From the NCBI GenBank assembly GCA_033439295.1, contig JAVTLE010000016.1, positions 248,001-312,000 on the forward strand: DNA of 64,000 nt, written 5' to 3'. This document shows, in pieces, positions 50,609-63,600 of this stretch (positions are counted from its first letter, which is position 1; each line of letters starts with the position of its first letter). Under the pieces are notes generated by a model, which worked only from the letters and a program-made list of their open reading frames with translations, searched no databases and was not told the origin of the DNA. Source of the DNA: Deuterostichococcus epilithicus (lineage: Eukaryota > Chlorophyta > Trebouxiophyceae > Prasiolales > Stichococcaceae). Made by a program: the position numbers and the translations under genes.

Positions 50609-53011
50609 CTAAACGCGGCTCGGGTACAGCATGACCCGCACGCGGCCACCCTGGAGCGAGAACAACGATGCAGTCAGATGAAGTCCAGCAACCAGCGCCA
50701 CGCAGGAGCCGACCCACAACAGGGAGCGAGGCATGTGCAGGCGGTGTGCACGACCAGCGGCCGTAAGCAATGCCAGCCCCGGCAACAGGCGCGCTGGGCG
50801 GCTGCGCAAGGCTCGACTCCACACACAGGCCTGCGGCACACGCAGCCAGGGCCGGCACGTGCGCCGCAGGTGACTCAGCAATTCCCTATAACAACAAGGT
50901 CTGGCACTCTAAGACTGCAAAGACTGGGACTCACGATGGAGGCTGGCGGCAGGTTCTTGCGGAACTTGGCCCGCACCACGCCCACGTTGCCGTGCGCGCG
51001 CATGACCTGGCATGCGGCAGCAACAGTCTGTGCTAAGGTTTGAGGGTCAAGTGTCAGCAGGTACGTGCATGCGACCGGGCACCATTGTTGACGAGTGGAG
51101 CAACCCAACCATGCATGCTGGCAGTGCACACTGCTCCCTCGCAGCCGCGACATCGCTCAGCCAGTCAACGCATTCTGTCCTTGCTAGCAGGCGCAACGGG
51201 TTAGACAATCGCCGGCGCACTGATGACACTGATCACAGAGGCGTGGTCGGCCAGGGTGCAGCTCTCGGGGCCTCCACTCTGACAGACTGGCGAAGCTGAA
51301 AAGGTGCAAGTCCCCGTCGCAGCTGAGGCGCCCTACCTTGCCCCAGACGGCGCGGCACTGGGCAGTCAGCCTGCTCAAGATGCTGCAGCACGTTCCACGC
51401 GCAGAGAGATTGCAAAACAGCTACGATATGATGACAGAATTTCCCACCTTGCCCCAGATGACGCGGTACTTAGAGCCCTTGCGCTCGGTCTTGGCCTTGT
51501 AGATGTACGCCAGCCGCTTGCCCAGGTAGAAGTCCACCTCCGGCTTGGACTCCACGCCGTGGATCTTGATCAGCGATGTGTGCTCGTGCTGGTTGCGCAG
51601 GCCCCTGGAACAAACAGGGATTCAGTGCGTCGTCAGCAGACGTCGGCAGGCTTGGACCTTGATCAGCGACGTGTGCTCGTGGCAGCTTGCCCAGGCCCCT
51701 GCACGGAGTGAGCTGTTGTGGGCTTCAGATGCTGTATCGCGGCTGTCTGCTGCGCGCAAGAAGTATTGGAAATGTTCGCCGCTGCCCTGCCGGGCGCGGC
51801 AGTGAGGCATCGCCACCTGCGCAGCAGTGTTGATNNACCCCCCTTTCCTTCAGGACCAAAAACCTAAGCGCCGATGAAGCTGACTCTGCACATCACTAGC
51901 TATCCAGCATCCCTGCGGGCGCCAGCTTCTCTCGCCAACGGGAAAGCACTGACCGCATCGCTTGCCACACTGGGTGATGCTCTGCAACTAGATGTTGACA
52001 AGCGGCGCCGGCGGACTGTGCGGATGTCGAATCGTGTCAGGGCAGAACAAAGCCTGAAGGCGTGGCTCTTGACACAACAGTGACAGCAGACCCAGCTTTT
52101 TGACTCGCCGCAAATTAAGCCCCTGAGGAGGGGGCCTACGGCGCACAGACAGCCACATGGCAGCACGAATTGCAGCCAATGCGCTGCAGCAGCTAGCACC
52201 ACTGCTGGCAGCTGGACCCAGGCACGACCGCACCCGAGCTGTAGTTGCGGCAAAGAGCCGGCTGGCGACCGCTGAGCAGAGCATGCAGGGGCCCAGACAG
52301 TTGATTGCCACTGCCCACTGCAGCTCCTCCACCCTCACATGCGCGGCGTCCGCCACATGCCAGTGCTGCGGCGCGTTGACAGCCGGCTGCCCCGTGTGCT
52401 GTGGCAGACGCTTCTGCTAGCTGCTGGAAGGCTGGGGTTGACTGCACCGCATGGCCTGCTCGCCGCTGAGCGGCAACACGAGGCAACCCCGCCGCTGGCA
52501 TGTGCCGCTGGCGTCTCGCTGCCCGGCCCGCGACAAACCCACTGCAAACTATGCTCACCTCTTGTAGCCCAGGATGGAGCCCGACACGTACAGCCTGCAG
52601 GTGGGCACAAAAGCCAGAGTCGAGACCAAAGAATCAGCGTTAGAGCTTATGAGAGCCACATGAAAGGCGAGCCGCGCCCTCGTAGACAATCAAACCCCTG
52701 GCATGCGCATACTTATGCAGGCAAGCTTGGGCTGGGATTGGCTGCGCTGCCCCTGCTGCTGGAAGCAAAACAAGCAAGCCATCGCTGCTGCCGTCCCAGC
52801 TGCAGCCAAATGCACCGCTCCGCTGATGAACAAGTCTCCGGGCTATCTGAAGGTCACTCCGTCGCCCCTGACCACGCAGCGCAGTCATAGCTGATGCTCT
52901 CCGGCCAAGCGGATGTCGCTGGCATTTCGGAGGCGGCTACTGCCGCACGCTCAGGAACTGTCTGAGCGGGCAAGGCTGGGTGGCGACGCACCTCAGCGTC
53001 TCGCCACCCAT
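50609..53011 (-). CDS. RPL35A: Ribosomal protein eL33 (RPL35A)
   Basis: Component of the cytosolic 60S ribosomal subunit. Five exons on the minus strand: 52992-53011, 52559-52594, 51448-51604, 50935-51006, 50609-50650, giving 108 residues, the usual length. The start ATG is at 53009-53011: exon 1 codes MGGETLR and joins in phase 2 to [13 protein letters not shown]. Family landmarks: [65 protein letters not shown] and the C-terminal [11 protein letters not shown], then TAG. The usual Thr-Arg-Pro-His after WGKV is replaced by Met-Arg-Ala-His. All introns are GT-AG. The last exon and 3' flank were copied to 36960-37695 by the segmental duplication. Intron 3 contains a two-base N gap at 51835-51836? 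No: that gap lies in intron 2, between exons 2 and 3. Confidence 0.95.
51835..51836. other. Two Ns before a C-run in eL33 intron 2
   Basis: GATNNACCCCCC marks an unresolved base call or small contig join within the intron between eL33 exons 2 and 3. Coding sequence is unaffected. Confidence 0.9.
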
Positions 53012-54036
53012 GGCGCCGCACCCGCTGATGCTCCTCAGGCCCGTTGCCGTCACGAAAAGGCCGTCGCAGTGCATTCGCAGTGAGAAAGTCACAGCAAAAC
53101 CCTCAGTACGGAAGCAGCATGGGGAAGCCGGAAGTATGCCACCCAGAAAGATTTGATGCGCAAGGATTTTTCGCGCGCAGCATTTTGCCTGCTGCATTCT
53201 GCCCGATCGGCTTGCTCAATCCTGCTGTAGATCTGGGCCCAGCAGCGCAGGGCTCAGTGGGCATCGGACGTATTGACCGGTGTTCATCGCACGGCTCTTG
53301 CCCTCTCTAGTATTGATCTGCCTCGCTGGCCATAAGGTCTTTTGCATCGTGTAGCCCTGTTCCGACTACAAACAACTGGACACGCAAGCCCTGTTTTCGC
53401 AGCGTCCACCGCCCCAGACCCCAGACCCCGAAGCAGCTACGACCCAGATGGTGTGGTGGCGCGGCGGCCTGGCGGGACAGATCGCCGGCTGCAGCACAGG
53501 CTCAAACCTGCCGCAGGCCTCGTCCGGTCCCATCTCACCCGGCACAGGCTCTGACAGGCGCAGGAGCAGGCTACACACGCCGCGATTGCCGCGGCGCCAT
53601 GCGTTCGGCGAGATTGCCCCTGCGCCGCAGCGGCGGCCGGAGCGCTGGCACGTTTACGCTTTTTATGAACCGTGCGCACTCCTTGACTGCATCTTGTGGC
53701 ACCAAGTGCTGTGAACCAACGTTGGAGCACATTGCCGCCCTGCATGGCGCCGTCCCCACCCACTGTATGAGGATATTCGCCTGTTCTCCATCCTGTGGTG
53801 CACCCGCACACCGCTCGTGCTTTGCAAGGCATCGCCTTGCAAACTGATGCTAGCAACCTCTCCAGTCCAGCAAGACCTGTCCCATACCGGCTGCAGCCTC
53901 CCGACAAACCTGCCGCTGCTACCTGCGGCAGCAGAGCATGTGCATGTGGACGTGCAAAATGGGGAGATTGCAACCGCACCTGTGTTTGCACGCACGTTTC
54001 TCCTTCCCCACCGTCTTGCCCTGTGTGCCGCGCAGC
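53012..54036. other. Divergent upstream region of eL33 and the coiled-coil gene
   Basis: Probable shared promoter region, with possible 5' exons of the + strand gene. The best candidate is about 53402-53500, after CGCAG, coding PRPRSSYDPDGVVARRPGG. No start codon could be fixed. Confidence 0.35.
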
Positions 54037-56429
54037 CTGACCTTGGACGTGCGGCTGGAGCTGCGCACCCTGGCGACGCGCTACATTGTGCAGGAGGCCT
54101 TACTGCTGGATCTGGTCCTAAAGGTGCGGGCGGCGTCCAGTTCGTCAACCCCTTGGATCCAGGCTTATGTCCTTACAGCCGAGCCGCTGAGTGCTGGTCG
54201 TGGACGGTTGTTTCGAGACGACATTTGAGGTGTCATTGGCTGCCACGGACGCCGCAGCCTGCCGGGCGCGTGCGGCGCACCCTGTAGCGCGTCTGCAAGC
54301 ACACAGCAGCTGGGCTGATGGAGGCCGCATCGGCTGCGCCTCCACTAGCTGCCAGGCGCAGCCGCTCTGCGCGAACATTGAGCGGAACGCTGGCCGCCTG
54401 CCGCGGGGCAAAGGCTCGGTCTCAAGCGTACCTACCAAATCCCTGTATATCCAGAACCCTCGAAAGTTGGTCCGCCCAGTGGACGACACAATGGTTTATC
54501 CGGTGCCTGGGCGCAGCGACCAATGAGCAGTGCAGCCGCGGCGAAGGCTCAAAGTCTCACACAGTTTTCCGCATTCTGTGGCGTAGTGGGCGTGCCGTCA
54601 TCCGACCCGCTGCCTGGGCCTGGCGGTCAGCTCTCGTGTTGCAGCAACTGCGCAGTCTTGCACACTCCTTCTGTGCACTCCTGCGCAGTGGACGACACGA
54701 TACCCGACCGGCTGCCTGGGCGTGGCGACCCAGGAAAAGTCGAGCCGCGCATGGGATGCGATCGCTGTTGCGACGCTGGGGACAGAGCTACAAGGCCTCT
54801 TCCCCACCGCGCTGTGCGCGATGTACGCCGCGATCTCGCCGGAGCGGAAGCTGGCGGCAGGCATCTCGTCCCGCCATCACAGGGGCGCCAGGTGATTGTC
54901 GGCTCAAAACCTTCTACTCTCCTTTTCTGCCACCCTCTGCACGAGCGCAGCAGCAGCCGCCATGAAGCATATATTGGCCGTGCGTGTGCACGGGGGTGCA
55001 GACCACATAAGCAGCTCTGCAGCCGGCAGGGCAGGGTGCCAGGCCAGGGACTGACTCCATGAGCAGCGGAAAGCAAACCACTTTGCTCTGGCAATAGACA
55101 CACTGCACATGCCAACAAGGCGGACCCAGCCCCGCACAACAGCCGGCAGGAAAAGGCAATCGACGAGGAGGTCGTGGCAGAGCTGCCGAAAAGTTGAATC
55201 CACACATGAGGTAGCATTTGTTGACACTCGGCACGATGCACAAGCGCAAGCCCAACACAGCACTGCACCCGCTGGGACGAGGCAGCGAGCGTGAACACAT
55301 CTACAAGAGCACACTTGCTGTCCAATTTTGACATATGCACGATGCAGACCCAACCAGCACTACAGCCGGCGGGACAAGGCGCTCGACGAGGAGGTCATGT
55401 CGGCGTGGGCAGACGAGCGGCGGCGGCAGCGGCGTGCTGCACGCTCCGGGCAGCGGTCGCAGGAATTGAACGATGCGGTGCGGCTCGGCCGCGCCCGCCG
55501 CCTCGTCGCCGCTGTTGAGCGCGCCATCCACATCCTTGAGCAGCAGGTTTGTTCTTTGATAGCCGTGAAAGGACTCGTCCGTTGTAAGATGCGCTGGACA
55601 GCTGCTTTGAGACTTGGGCGTCCGGCGCTGGGCCTTCGGGCGCGAGCACAGGCGGCGCCTGCGCCGCAGCGCCTGCAGCAACGTGGCGCTCCAGGCCTGA
55701 CAGGCGGTCCGCTGCTCAGCTGGCGCCGCTACTCCGCACCGGCCCCTCACAACCGTGCTCGTGAACCTGATGACTTTACCACCAGCCGCCGCAGGGCACC
55801 GCGGGCGATGCACCCTGCTGTGACGCTCTGTCGGCCATGACACACAGGAGAAAGCGGTACAGCGGGACGCGTCGGCGCTGGGGCCGGCGCAGGCGGCGAC
55901 CGCTGAGGCGCGGTCGGTGCTCGAGGCCGGCCGCGCGCAGCTGGCGTGCCTAGAGGATGCAGTGGGCGCGGCGCAGCAGCGGCAGGTGGCCCACCAGCTG
56001 CCCTCCCCCCGCCCCTGCTGCTGTCGTGCACCGATGAGCAGCGGTCTGGTGCGTGCCTGGCTGTGCCCCTGTGCTGCCGGGCTGGACGTGGGGGCGGCAG
56101 GGGCGGTGGCGCGGAATGGCCGACAGTCCCGGGGATGGATGGGGTGGGGTGTGTTCCCGTGGGGACTGGCGAGCCGGCAGGCCCGGGCAGCGACTGCCGC
56201 TGGCGGGCACCGCTGCGCCGCGGAGCGCTCGCGCACGACTTTGCACCTCGGCCGGGCTTGCGCAGCGCGACACAGCGCATGCGCTCCAGCCAACCCTGCA
56301 GCCGCTCCGCAACAGATCTCATGGCAGTCTCCTGCGGCCTTGTGAAGGTCTCGTGTCTGTTTGCAGGCGGAGCACAAGGCGGGCGGGCGCCCCGGTGGCG
56401 GCACAGCTTGGCAGTCCGTGCGACCGTGA
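54037..56429 (+). CDS. Unidentified coiled-coil protein (5' end unresolved)
   Basis: A chain of exon-like blocks on the + strand: 54037-54123 (DVRLELRTLATRYIVQEALL, helical), about 54739-54891 (ATLGTELQGLFPTALCAMY, then AAISPERKLAAGI), about 55347-55545 (RRDKALDEEVMSAWADERRR and VAAVERAIHILEQQ), 55848-55985 (EKAVQRDASALGPAQAA to AVGAAQQRQ) and 56367-56429 (AEHKAGGRPGGGTAWQSVRP, stop). Borders are AG and GT, and the last three blocks join in phase. The C-terminal half is rich in Ala, Glu, Arg and Gln with heptad-like spacing, so a coiled coil is likely. I do not recognise the family. The 5' exons may reach back into 53.4 kb. Local duplications (54477-54790 and 55110-55200) lie in the introns. 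Confidence 0.5.
54477..54790 (+). repeat. Three diverged tandem units of about 105 bp
   Basis: Blocks resembling CAGTGGACGACAC, then CCGGCTGCCTGGGCGTGGCG, start near 54477, 54582 and 54688. The units are clearly related but much diverged. The third runs into the coiled-coil gene's second exon. Confidence 0.65.
55110..55200 (+). repeat. Partial duplicate of the following exon's start
   Basis: GACCCAGCCCCGCACAACAG onward resembles 55346-55420 (ACAGCCGGCGGGACAAGGCG, CTCGACGAGGAGGTC). The upstream version soon meets a stop codon after GAGCTGCCGAAAAGT, so it is a dead exon copy. Confidence 0.6.
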
Positions 56430-57669
56430 CCCCTCGCAGTGCAGCGGAGACCCGCGCTTCAGACACTCCTTGCACACCTGCCTCGGTCGGGACCAGCCGG
56501 TGCCCCCGCCTGGCGCCCCGCTGGCGGCCCACCTGGCATTCCCCTGCGCATCGATGCCGGACGGCATACCCGCCACCGCTGCCGCAGCAGTGCGCACGCG
56601 CAACCATGAACGGCTGCTGCCGCTGCTATGAAGCCATTGCAGCAGCAGCGGCGGCAGCAGGAGTAGTGGCAGCAGCAGCGAGGAGCGACACGACAGCGTA
56701 GCAGGCTGGACATCCAGCGCCGTCCGATTTGCCGGGTGATACACCGCGGCATGGGGGCGAGCAGCACGCCTTGTCACCAAAAAGCCGTTTGACGCCGGAA
56801 GCAGCGACGTCACCAACTGCTGCCTGGAATCTGGTGTCGTGCAAACCTCCCACGCCTCACGCTGAAGGTGCGACCGCTGCGCAAATCAAGTCACTCACTG
56901 CAGACGCGCGCAGATGTTGGATAACCGCCGAGCATCATGCTGCCAAACGCGCCTTGAAGGCGCCAAGAACAACATGCGAAGTAACGACAGCTGGAGTGCA
57001 TCTCGAGGCCATGGGAAATAGCGATTGAGTGGTGGCTGACATCTGCCGTGCTGCAGGCTGTGGTTCAGGCAGTCTGCTGCAGCAGAGACCGGCAGCCCGC
57101 AAGCCTGGGCAGCACGGAGCTGCTGACGCCAGGTATGCGCAGGCAAGCGGTTGTCGGGCTGCCACGGGAATGTCCAGCCTGAGAAGCATCCGAACTCGTC
57201 TGCACATCCCACAGCGTTTGCCTGTGGTCGGGCAGGCAAGCTGGGCTCGAAGATACGGTATATCAGATAGTGTGTGCATGCTTGATTGTGTCAGTGAAAT
57301 CAAGTTGGGTTTGTACGTAGGGAAGAGAGTCTTCGAGAGCAACCTCGCTAGGAGCTGACCTTTCAACATCCTGCAAACAGGTTTCTCAGACATCTGTTGC
57401 AGCTTTGTCACAGTCTATCAGATCTGGTAGTGCATGTCAATCCCAATCCCAATCCCCAAACCGTCAACTGCAAGCTCAACTACCCCCATGACATCATGGA
57501 ATTGGCCACCCAGACCAACCATTGCTGCGTTTCCCTCATGTCTGGTTCCTTGTTGGTTCCTTGTTCTTGTCAGATCACCTCTGACTGTGTCAATGCCTGG
57601 CCGACCCCGCTTGGGTGCATTCCACCCGCCTACGCAATGTTATGCGTTGTTCAGGAAATCTAATTTCTG
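56430..57669. other. No gene seen: convergent 3' region
   Basis: Lies between the stop of the coiled-coil gene and the stop of the Patched-like gene. GC content falls after 57200 and TGTGTAA/TTGT-rich sequence appears. No exon is supported. Confidence 0.5.
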
Positions 57670-60600
57670 TCATATCGTTTCACCGGCAATGTCTGGCTTG
57701 TGACCGCTGCAGTCGCTGCTTGAGGCGCTGCCGCTGGCCTTGGAGGGTGCCGTGGCGCCGGCACCGTGCGGCTGCACCACTGGCAGGTCCACCACGGGCG
57801 GTCTGGCGCCCGCGATGTAGGCAGGGCCGACCAGTGAAAGCGCCACCGGCAGGAAGACGAGGCCGACCAGCAGGGAGAATAGGATCGTGCCAAAAAGGAG
57901 GTCAAAGAACGTTCTGAGGATCGTAGAGCTTGCCGCTGCCAACGGCAGCGTGCCAATGAGCGCGGTGATGCCGCCAAGTGCGACCGCTGCACCGGTGTTC
58001 TGCATCGATTTGGCGACCCGCTCATTGCGGGAGACGCCCGGCGTCGCTGAAAATTTGACGGCAATGTAGACGCTGTAGTCGACCGCAAGTCCCGTAGCTG
58101 TGATAATGTTGATCACGGACACGCTGCGGTGCACAAGTCAACTTGCCGTCAGTAGTGGTAAACGTCCGGCTGTCCAAGCTGGCGCCCAATGGACATCCGA
58201 TGCAGCCTGCAGGCTTGGCCGTCACTCGATATTGAGTCTTTCCTCAAAGCTCCTTCAAGTGCAGTGGTGCTTCATGATTGCAGGTGGCCTGCCATGCTGC
58301 TGGCAAGAGGCAGAAGGCCCAGAAGACAAGGGTGGGCATCTCACTCGTTGAAGCGCAGGCCCAGGATCCACAGCTCGCCGAACAGGAACACGATGACGGC
58401 GGCGACGCAGCCCATCATGAGCAGCGTCGTCAGCGGGTGCACCAGCAGGACCAGCAGCACGGCGCCGACGCCCACGACTGCATATATTGCGAAGTCCAGT
58501 GCCGCCTTGGGCAGCTGCGCGCTGCCCGCCCTGCGCAGGCAGAGCAGGAGCTGGTTGGATTTGTGAAACACCTGCCCTGTGCAATCGCCACCGCCCGTGC
58601 CCGCACATGTCAGGTTGATATACTTAACCTCTGTCGACATGGAGGTGGTGCAGCCCCTTCAATCAATCCACTGAAAACCATAGACAGCACTACTGACCCG
58701 ACTTAGTCGCTGGGTATCTTTGCGCCTGTGCACTCACCAGAAGATGTAGTCGGAGGTGTACAGGAAGAAGGGGATGTCGTCATCGGACGTCGAGCTGACA
58801 TTGAAGATGTCTCTGTTGACGCGCTTTTGCGTCTCGCGCAGCGCATTGTATGCATTGGAATCGTACTTGCCCTACAGCGGTTTGGTGCCGAAAGGCTTTC
58901 ATCAAAAGTTCTTGCATTGCCCATTCGTGTGCGTCCTCAGGCGTGTGCGTCATCAGGCCTGGAATAACAGTGTGAAGGCCACGAATGGGCACACGCTAGA
59001 AGCCAGGTTCTGTGCAGGTGTGTGTTCGGATGCCAGTGGCGCCACTTCGTATCAGTTGACTTACCTCGCCGTTGGGCGCCGAGTGCACTGCGCCAAGCTG
59101 TGAAGTGACGATCGTGCCGTTGCCCGCGCGAATGACATTGTTGCGGCTCTCGGTGCCGGCCGGCGATGCCAGCCACTCTGTCAGCAGCGGGTAGAAGCTT
59201 GCCTGCAGCCATGAGCGGGCACATGCGGCATGTTAACCCCTGCCTTGGAGAGCCTGAGCGGGGGTCACGGCCTCATCGCGGCAGGGCATTCCCTCTGTCA
59301 GATGCTACGCATCCTGCCTTCGACTGTCGCCACCAGGTCTTCACTCACCCCGCTACCCCAGGGTGTCCGGTTGCGCCGTGTCACCGGCCTTCTGACGAAA
59401 GGCCACGGCAGCAAAGCCGAAGCAGCAGGTCCTCCACCTGACACTGTAGCTGGGTTCTGCAGCGCAGCTTATCGACGGTCTGAGCCGGAATGAGGAGCAG
59501 CATGCCTGGGGCACACAACCGCCGATGGGCTGCGGGTCCGCCAGCGCCCCCAGCGGTGGTTGCACCAAGGCCACATACGGGTTGACACAGCCGTCGCTCG
59601 TCAGCGCCACCTCCGGGTGCTCTGCTTCCACCCACTGGATGAAGCCCAGCAGCCTGGTTGGAAGCGCACATCGCATTCAGCATCGAGATGTATCCTGACA
59701 GCGTGGGGGGACCGGGTGGCGGTCCTCGCTGGTTTGGCGATGAGGCGCCGGCTGCGGCGCCAGCGGCGTGCCAGACTGGCCAGGGGCGGTCCGAGCCCCG
59801 CCTGTGAGGCGAGCGGCATGCAACATGGCCAGGCGACGATGCTCGTTGAACGCGCCCGTGCATGCTGTAACACACGCCGGGAATGTAATAGAGGACACGT
59901 GTTCTTCCAGATGTTGTGATCGAAACACGCACCAGTTGTCTGCAAAGGCGGACAGCGTGGCATTGAAGTAGTCGGTGTGGACCGTCTCGTTGAGCGCCAC
60001 CAGCATGGCGGCCTGCACTGCCGGCGTCGACTGGTCCACTCCGCGGAAGAAGAGCTCCGTGCTGTCGCCAGACTGCACGGGTGAGGCGAGGGACCCAGTG
60101 AGGGCGAATTGACATGAAGGAGGGGACACCCCCTGGCGGCGACATCTCCACTGGTCGGCTGGCAACTTCAGGCTGTGGCGGCTGCACATCCGAAGCATGG
60201 AAGCGAAGCTAATAGAGGCCATGAAAAGGCTCTGCTATTGCAGAGGGCATGCCGAGCTGCTGTATGAAGCTTGCCTGCTTGTCGAAGTAGTCAGTGTTGA
60301 TCTTCTGGAAGGGGATGACGTAGGAGCCGTCTGGGCATAGGTCCTCTATTGGCTGTCCTTGATCCACTTTGAAGATGCCTGAATAAACAGGCAGTTTGAC
60401 GCATCAATCACATGCTAAACAAACCCAGATACGCTGCTGTGTGGGCTCAAGCACAGGTGAGCATGCCATCTGCTTTGCATGGGAGAGCACAGCCTGCTGA
60501 GGCAGGCCGGGTGGAGTTGGCTGGAGTGGGCATCGGCGCGGCGGCGGGAAGTGGCGGGATCCTGCCCCCTGCACGGTCATGCATTCTTTGGGCCATGCGT

Positions 60601-63600
60601 AGCACAGCTAGTACGCACCAGCGATGGAGACGCCGAGGTAGGCAAAGAACACCGCCAGCACAAGCGCCTTGACCGGCTTGGACAACAGGAAGGGCGTGTA
60701 CCTGCGTCACGAGCGCCCGCTAAGATGAGAAATACCGGCAGAACGTCAGCTGCTGCTGCGCGCCGCCTTGCTGAGCGAGCAACGACGCGGCACGCAGCCT
60801 GGGCTGCTGGCTCACGGCTTTGCGCCAAGACGCTCGCATCGGCAACGAAGCACTCACACTCCACAACGACTCGGCGCGGACCTCTGGTCGTGGCACCCCA
60901 AGGTGTGTCTTCCTTAGGGTCCAAAGCCCTAACCCTCCCAGGGCAGAGAAAGACGGGTCGCGCACCAGTTGGAGATGAAGCGGTGGATCCTGCCCTCGCG
61001 AGCGCGTGCGGCGCGGCGCGCCGCCATCACAGATCCGGCCTCCGGCACCGGACCTGCCTGAAAGCGCGGCTGCGGCTGTGGAGCCGCATCCATCGCCTGC
61101 ATCTCGTGGCCTGCAATGCGCAAGGGCGGCCGGCTGGTGAGCTGGAACCAGCTGATATAGAGGGTACGAGGAAGTTGGGCATCATGTGGGTAGATGCAGA
61201 AGCACATCATTGCATTCAGGAGCGCGTCCTGCTGGCATGGCGCCCTGAACTGATGCACATTGCAACACCAGGTCATGCTCGTGGCATACCCTGTGCTCGG
61301 AGCACAGATTTCGGGCTCATGCTCGTGCAAATACCCCTGTCGTTCCAGAATAGTGATGAATCTCTAGGACAGCAGCTGTCGCAGCAGCAATAGCACATCA
61401 CTGCCGGAGGGCGATTTTCACTCCAGGAACGCACCGTCCGGGCAAGCCTCAGCGGCAAAGGCCTCCGCGTCTGCCTTCGCCCTGGACGACGTGATGCAGC
61501 AGCAGCAATCCACCCGATAAGCTGCAATGCGCCGCTCGTTGAGCACGAAGGCCGCCAGGAAGAAGGTGGTCAGCACTACGAAGTTGGTCGCCACGCTGAT
61601 GGTGGCGAAGATGCTGAACCTGCATCATTGAGAGCAGAAAGACTGGTCCATTATGTGACCAGATGCCGAGAGGCAAGTTGTTGGGGGGGTTGGGACTTGT
61701 TGGTTCAAATCCCCCTTCTTTGGGGAGGAAGGGCAAGTTGGAGGGGGGCAAGTTGGGTTGGGAGTTTTGGAGGCTATTACGCAATGAGGATGACTTCCTT
61801 GTTGGTTGCATCCGCGGTGCGAGGTCGTCTGCACATCGACCAATGAGCAGCCCGCCACTTTTTCAATCATTCTCGAAGCCAGTCTGCCCCAAGACCCTGC
61901 CACCGCACCAGTGAATGGCGGGGATGGCGGTGATGGCGCCCAGCCCAAAGGCGACGACATTGGTGGCTGCCACCACAGCAACGGACAGACCGGCGGTCTC
62001 CATGAGCCGCTCGAAGCGCTGGCTCCGCGTCAGGCCCGGCATTGTGAAATCAAGCTCGTCCAGGCCCTGATTGAAATGTCCAAAGTCAGTGTCAGATCCA
62101 GTGATGTGTGCGGCAGGGCAAGCAATGCCGGCGTGGCGTAGCAAGGGTAGCAGTGGTGTGACCCCCGGCCGCGGCGGCGCAAATATCGTGCTGCTGGCAC
62201 GGCAGCGGCTTGCAAGTTGCACAACAGTAGTGCTGATCGCTTCGGAGTCCAATGTGGGGAGAGTGTCCATAAATAAGCACGCAGGGAACCACACCTTGAC
62301 GAGGATGAAGATGACATCGAGCCCGATACCCTCGAGGATGTATGGCAGCGTCTGCGGCAGACCAGTGATGCACCTCACAGCGGCCAGGCGACGAGCAGGG
62401 GTCATGCAGACGACAAGCGACGCCGCGGCATCGACCAAGCCACGCAGCTACCACCGAGTCCACAAAACAACCGACCTGCTGCAGCGAGGTGAAGGGCAGC
62501 CCAATGAGCATGGACAGGCCATAGCCGGCCACGATGCCGAAGATGATGGCCACGATGCCCGTCAGCGCCAGGCTGGTGCGAGTGAACACACTGTCCCGGC
62601 TGCAGGCGGCAAATTTCAAAACCACAGCGTCAGGGATCACAGCCAGACAGAAACGCGGAGCTGGCACGAGGACGAAGACTGCTGTCCCCACTGTGTGTTG
62701 GCGGGAAGCTAGAACTGTGTCGAAAACTTGTGCCTGAGGCAACAGGTAGTTCTGCGGCAAAACACAGCGGTGCGCATGATGATGCAGTCCCAACTGCGCA
62801 GGAAGGCGAAACTGAAACCTGCGTCCGGCTCGGAATTTGCTGCCAAACATACTCAAAACTGAGACGTGCCGGGACACACGAGATTGGACCATCGACCACT
62901 TGGCGCCAAGATCGTAATTGACATCAGGGCGCGCCGGCAGGGCACATCCCCAGGGGTGAGACTGCAGCTACTTTTGGGGGCTGCAGAGCCCTACGAGCAG
63001 CCGATACGCACCTGGACAGAAACACGACAGCGAGCACGATGAAGATGGCGACGGAGATGGCAATGAGGTAGATGTCGCTGCCGATGGAGTCGCCAATGGC
63101 TTTGTCCACTGAGTTGGCGGCCATGTAGTTGAGGGTGACATTGGCAGATGCCGCCGCGCGCGCCTTAAGCAGGTCGGCAAAGGCGTCGTACCTGCGGCAG
63201 AGGCATTTCCAATACTTTGTAATTCTCACCATACTATAAGCTGATCATGCGCATGCTGAACCGCAGTACCATACCTGTGTGCCAGGGCTCTGCATGACGC
63301 TGTGGTGCAGAGTGGCCGCAGCGCGCCATACTTGATGTCACAGCCTCGCTGCTTTGCACTCTTGTTGTGTGCACCGAGGAGGCAGCATGAGCACATGAGC
63401 ACAGCCGGCGGTGCTGTGGCAGGCACGGTAACGAACGCTCACCAGGCGTCCGCGACCCGATCCGGCACTGCCTTGGCCACCCCGTAGCCAATGGACACGG
63501 CGAAAGCGCCCGTCAGCGTCGGCGGCGAGCTGCTGTGGCCGCCCTCCAGGCTCAGACCGCCGAAGATGGCAAGGGGGTTGGCGCTCCTGCGCAGCAGCAT

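Noticed and set aside
55747-56607. 286-codon minus-strand frame near 56 kb
   Set aside because: Arg/Pro/Ala/His-rich composition typical of GC-rich noise; it overlaps well-bounded + strand coiled-coil exons.
61680-61720. GGTTCAAATCC resembling a tRNA B box near 61705
   Set aside because: No A box, no acceptor stem and no cloverleaf fold nearby; it lies in a low-complexity G/T stretch within an intron of the Patched-like gene.
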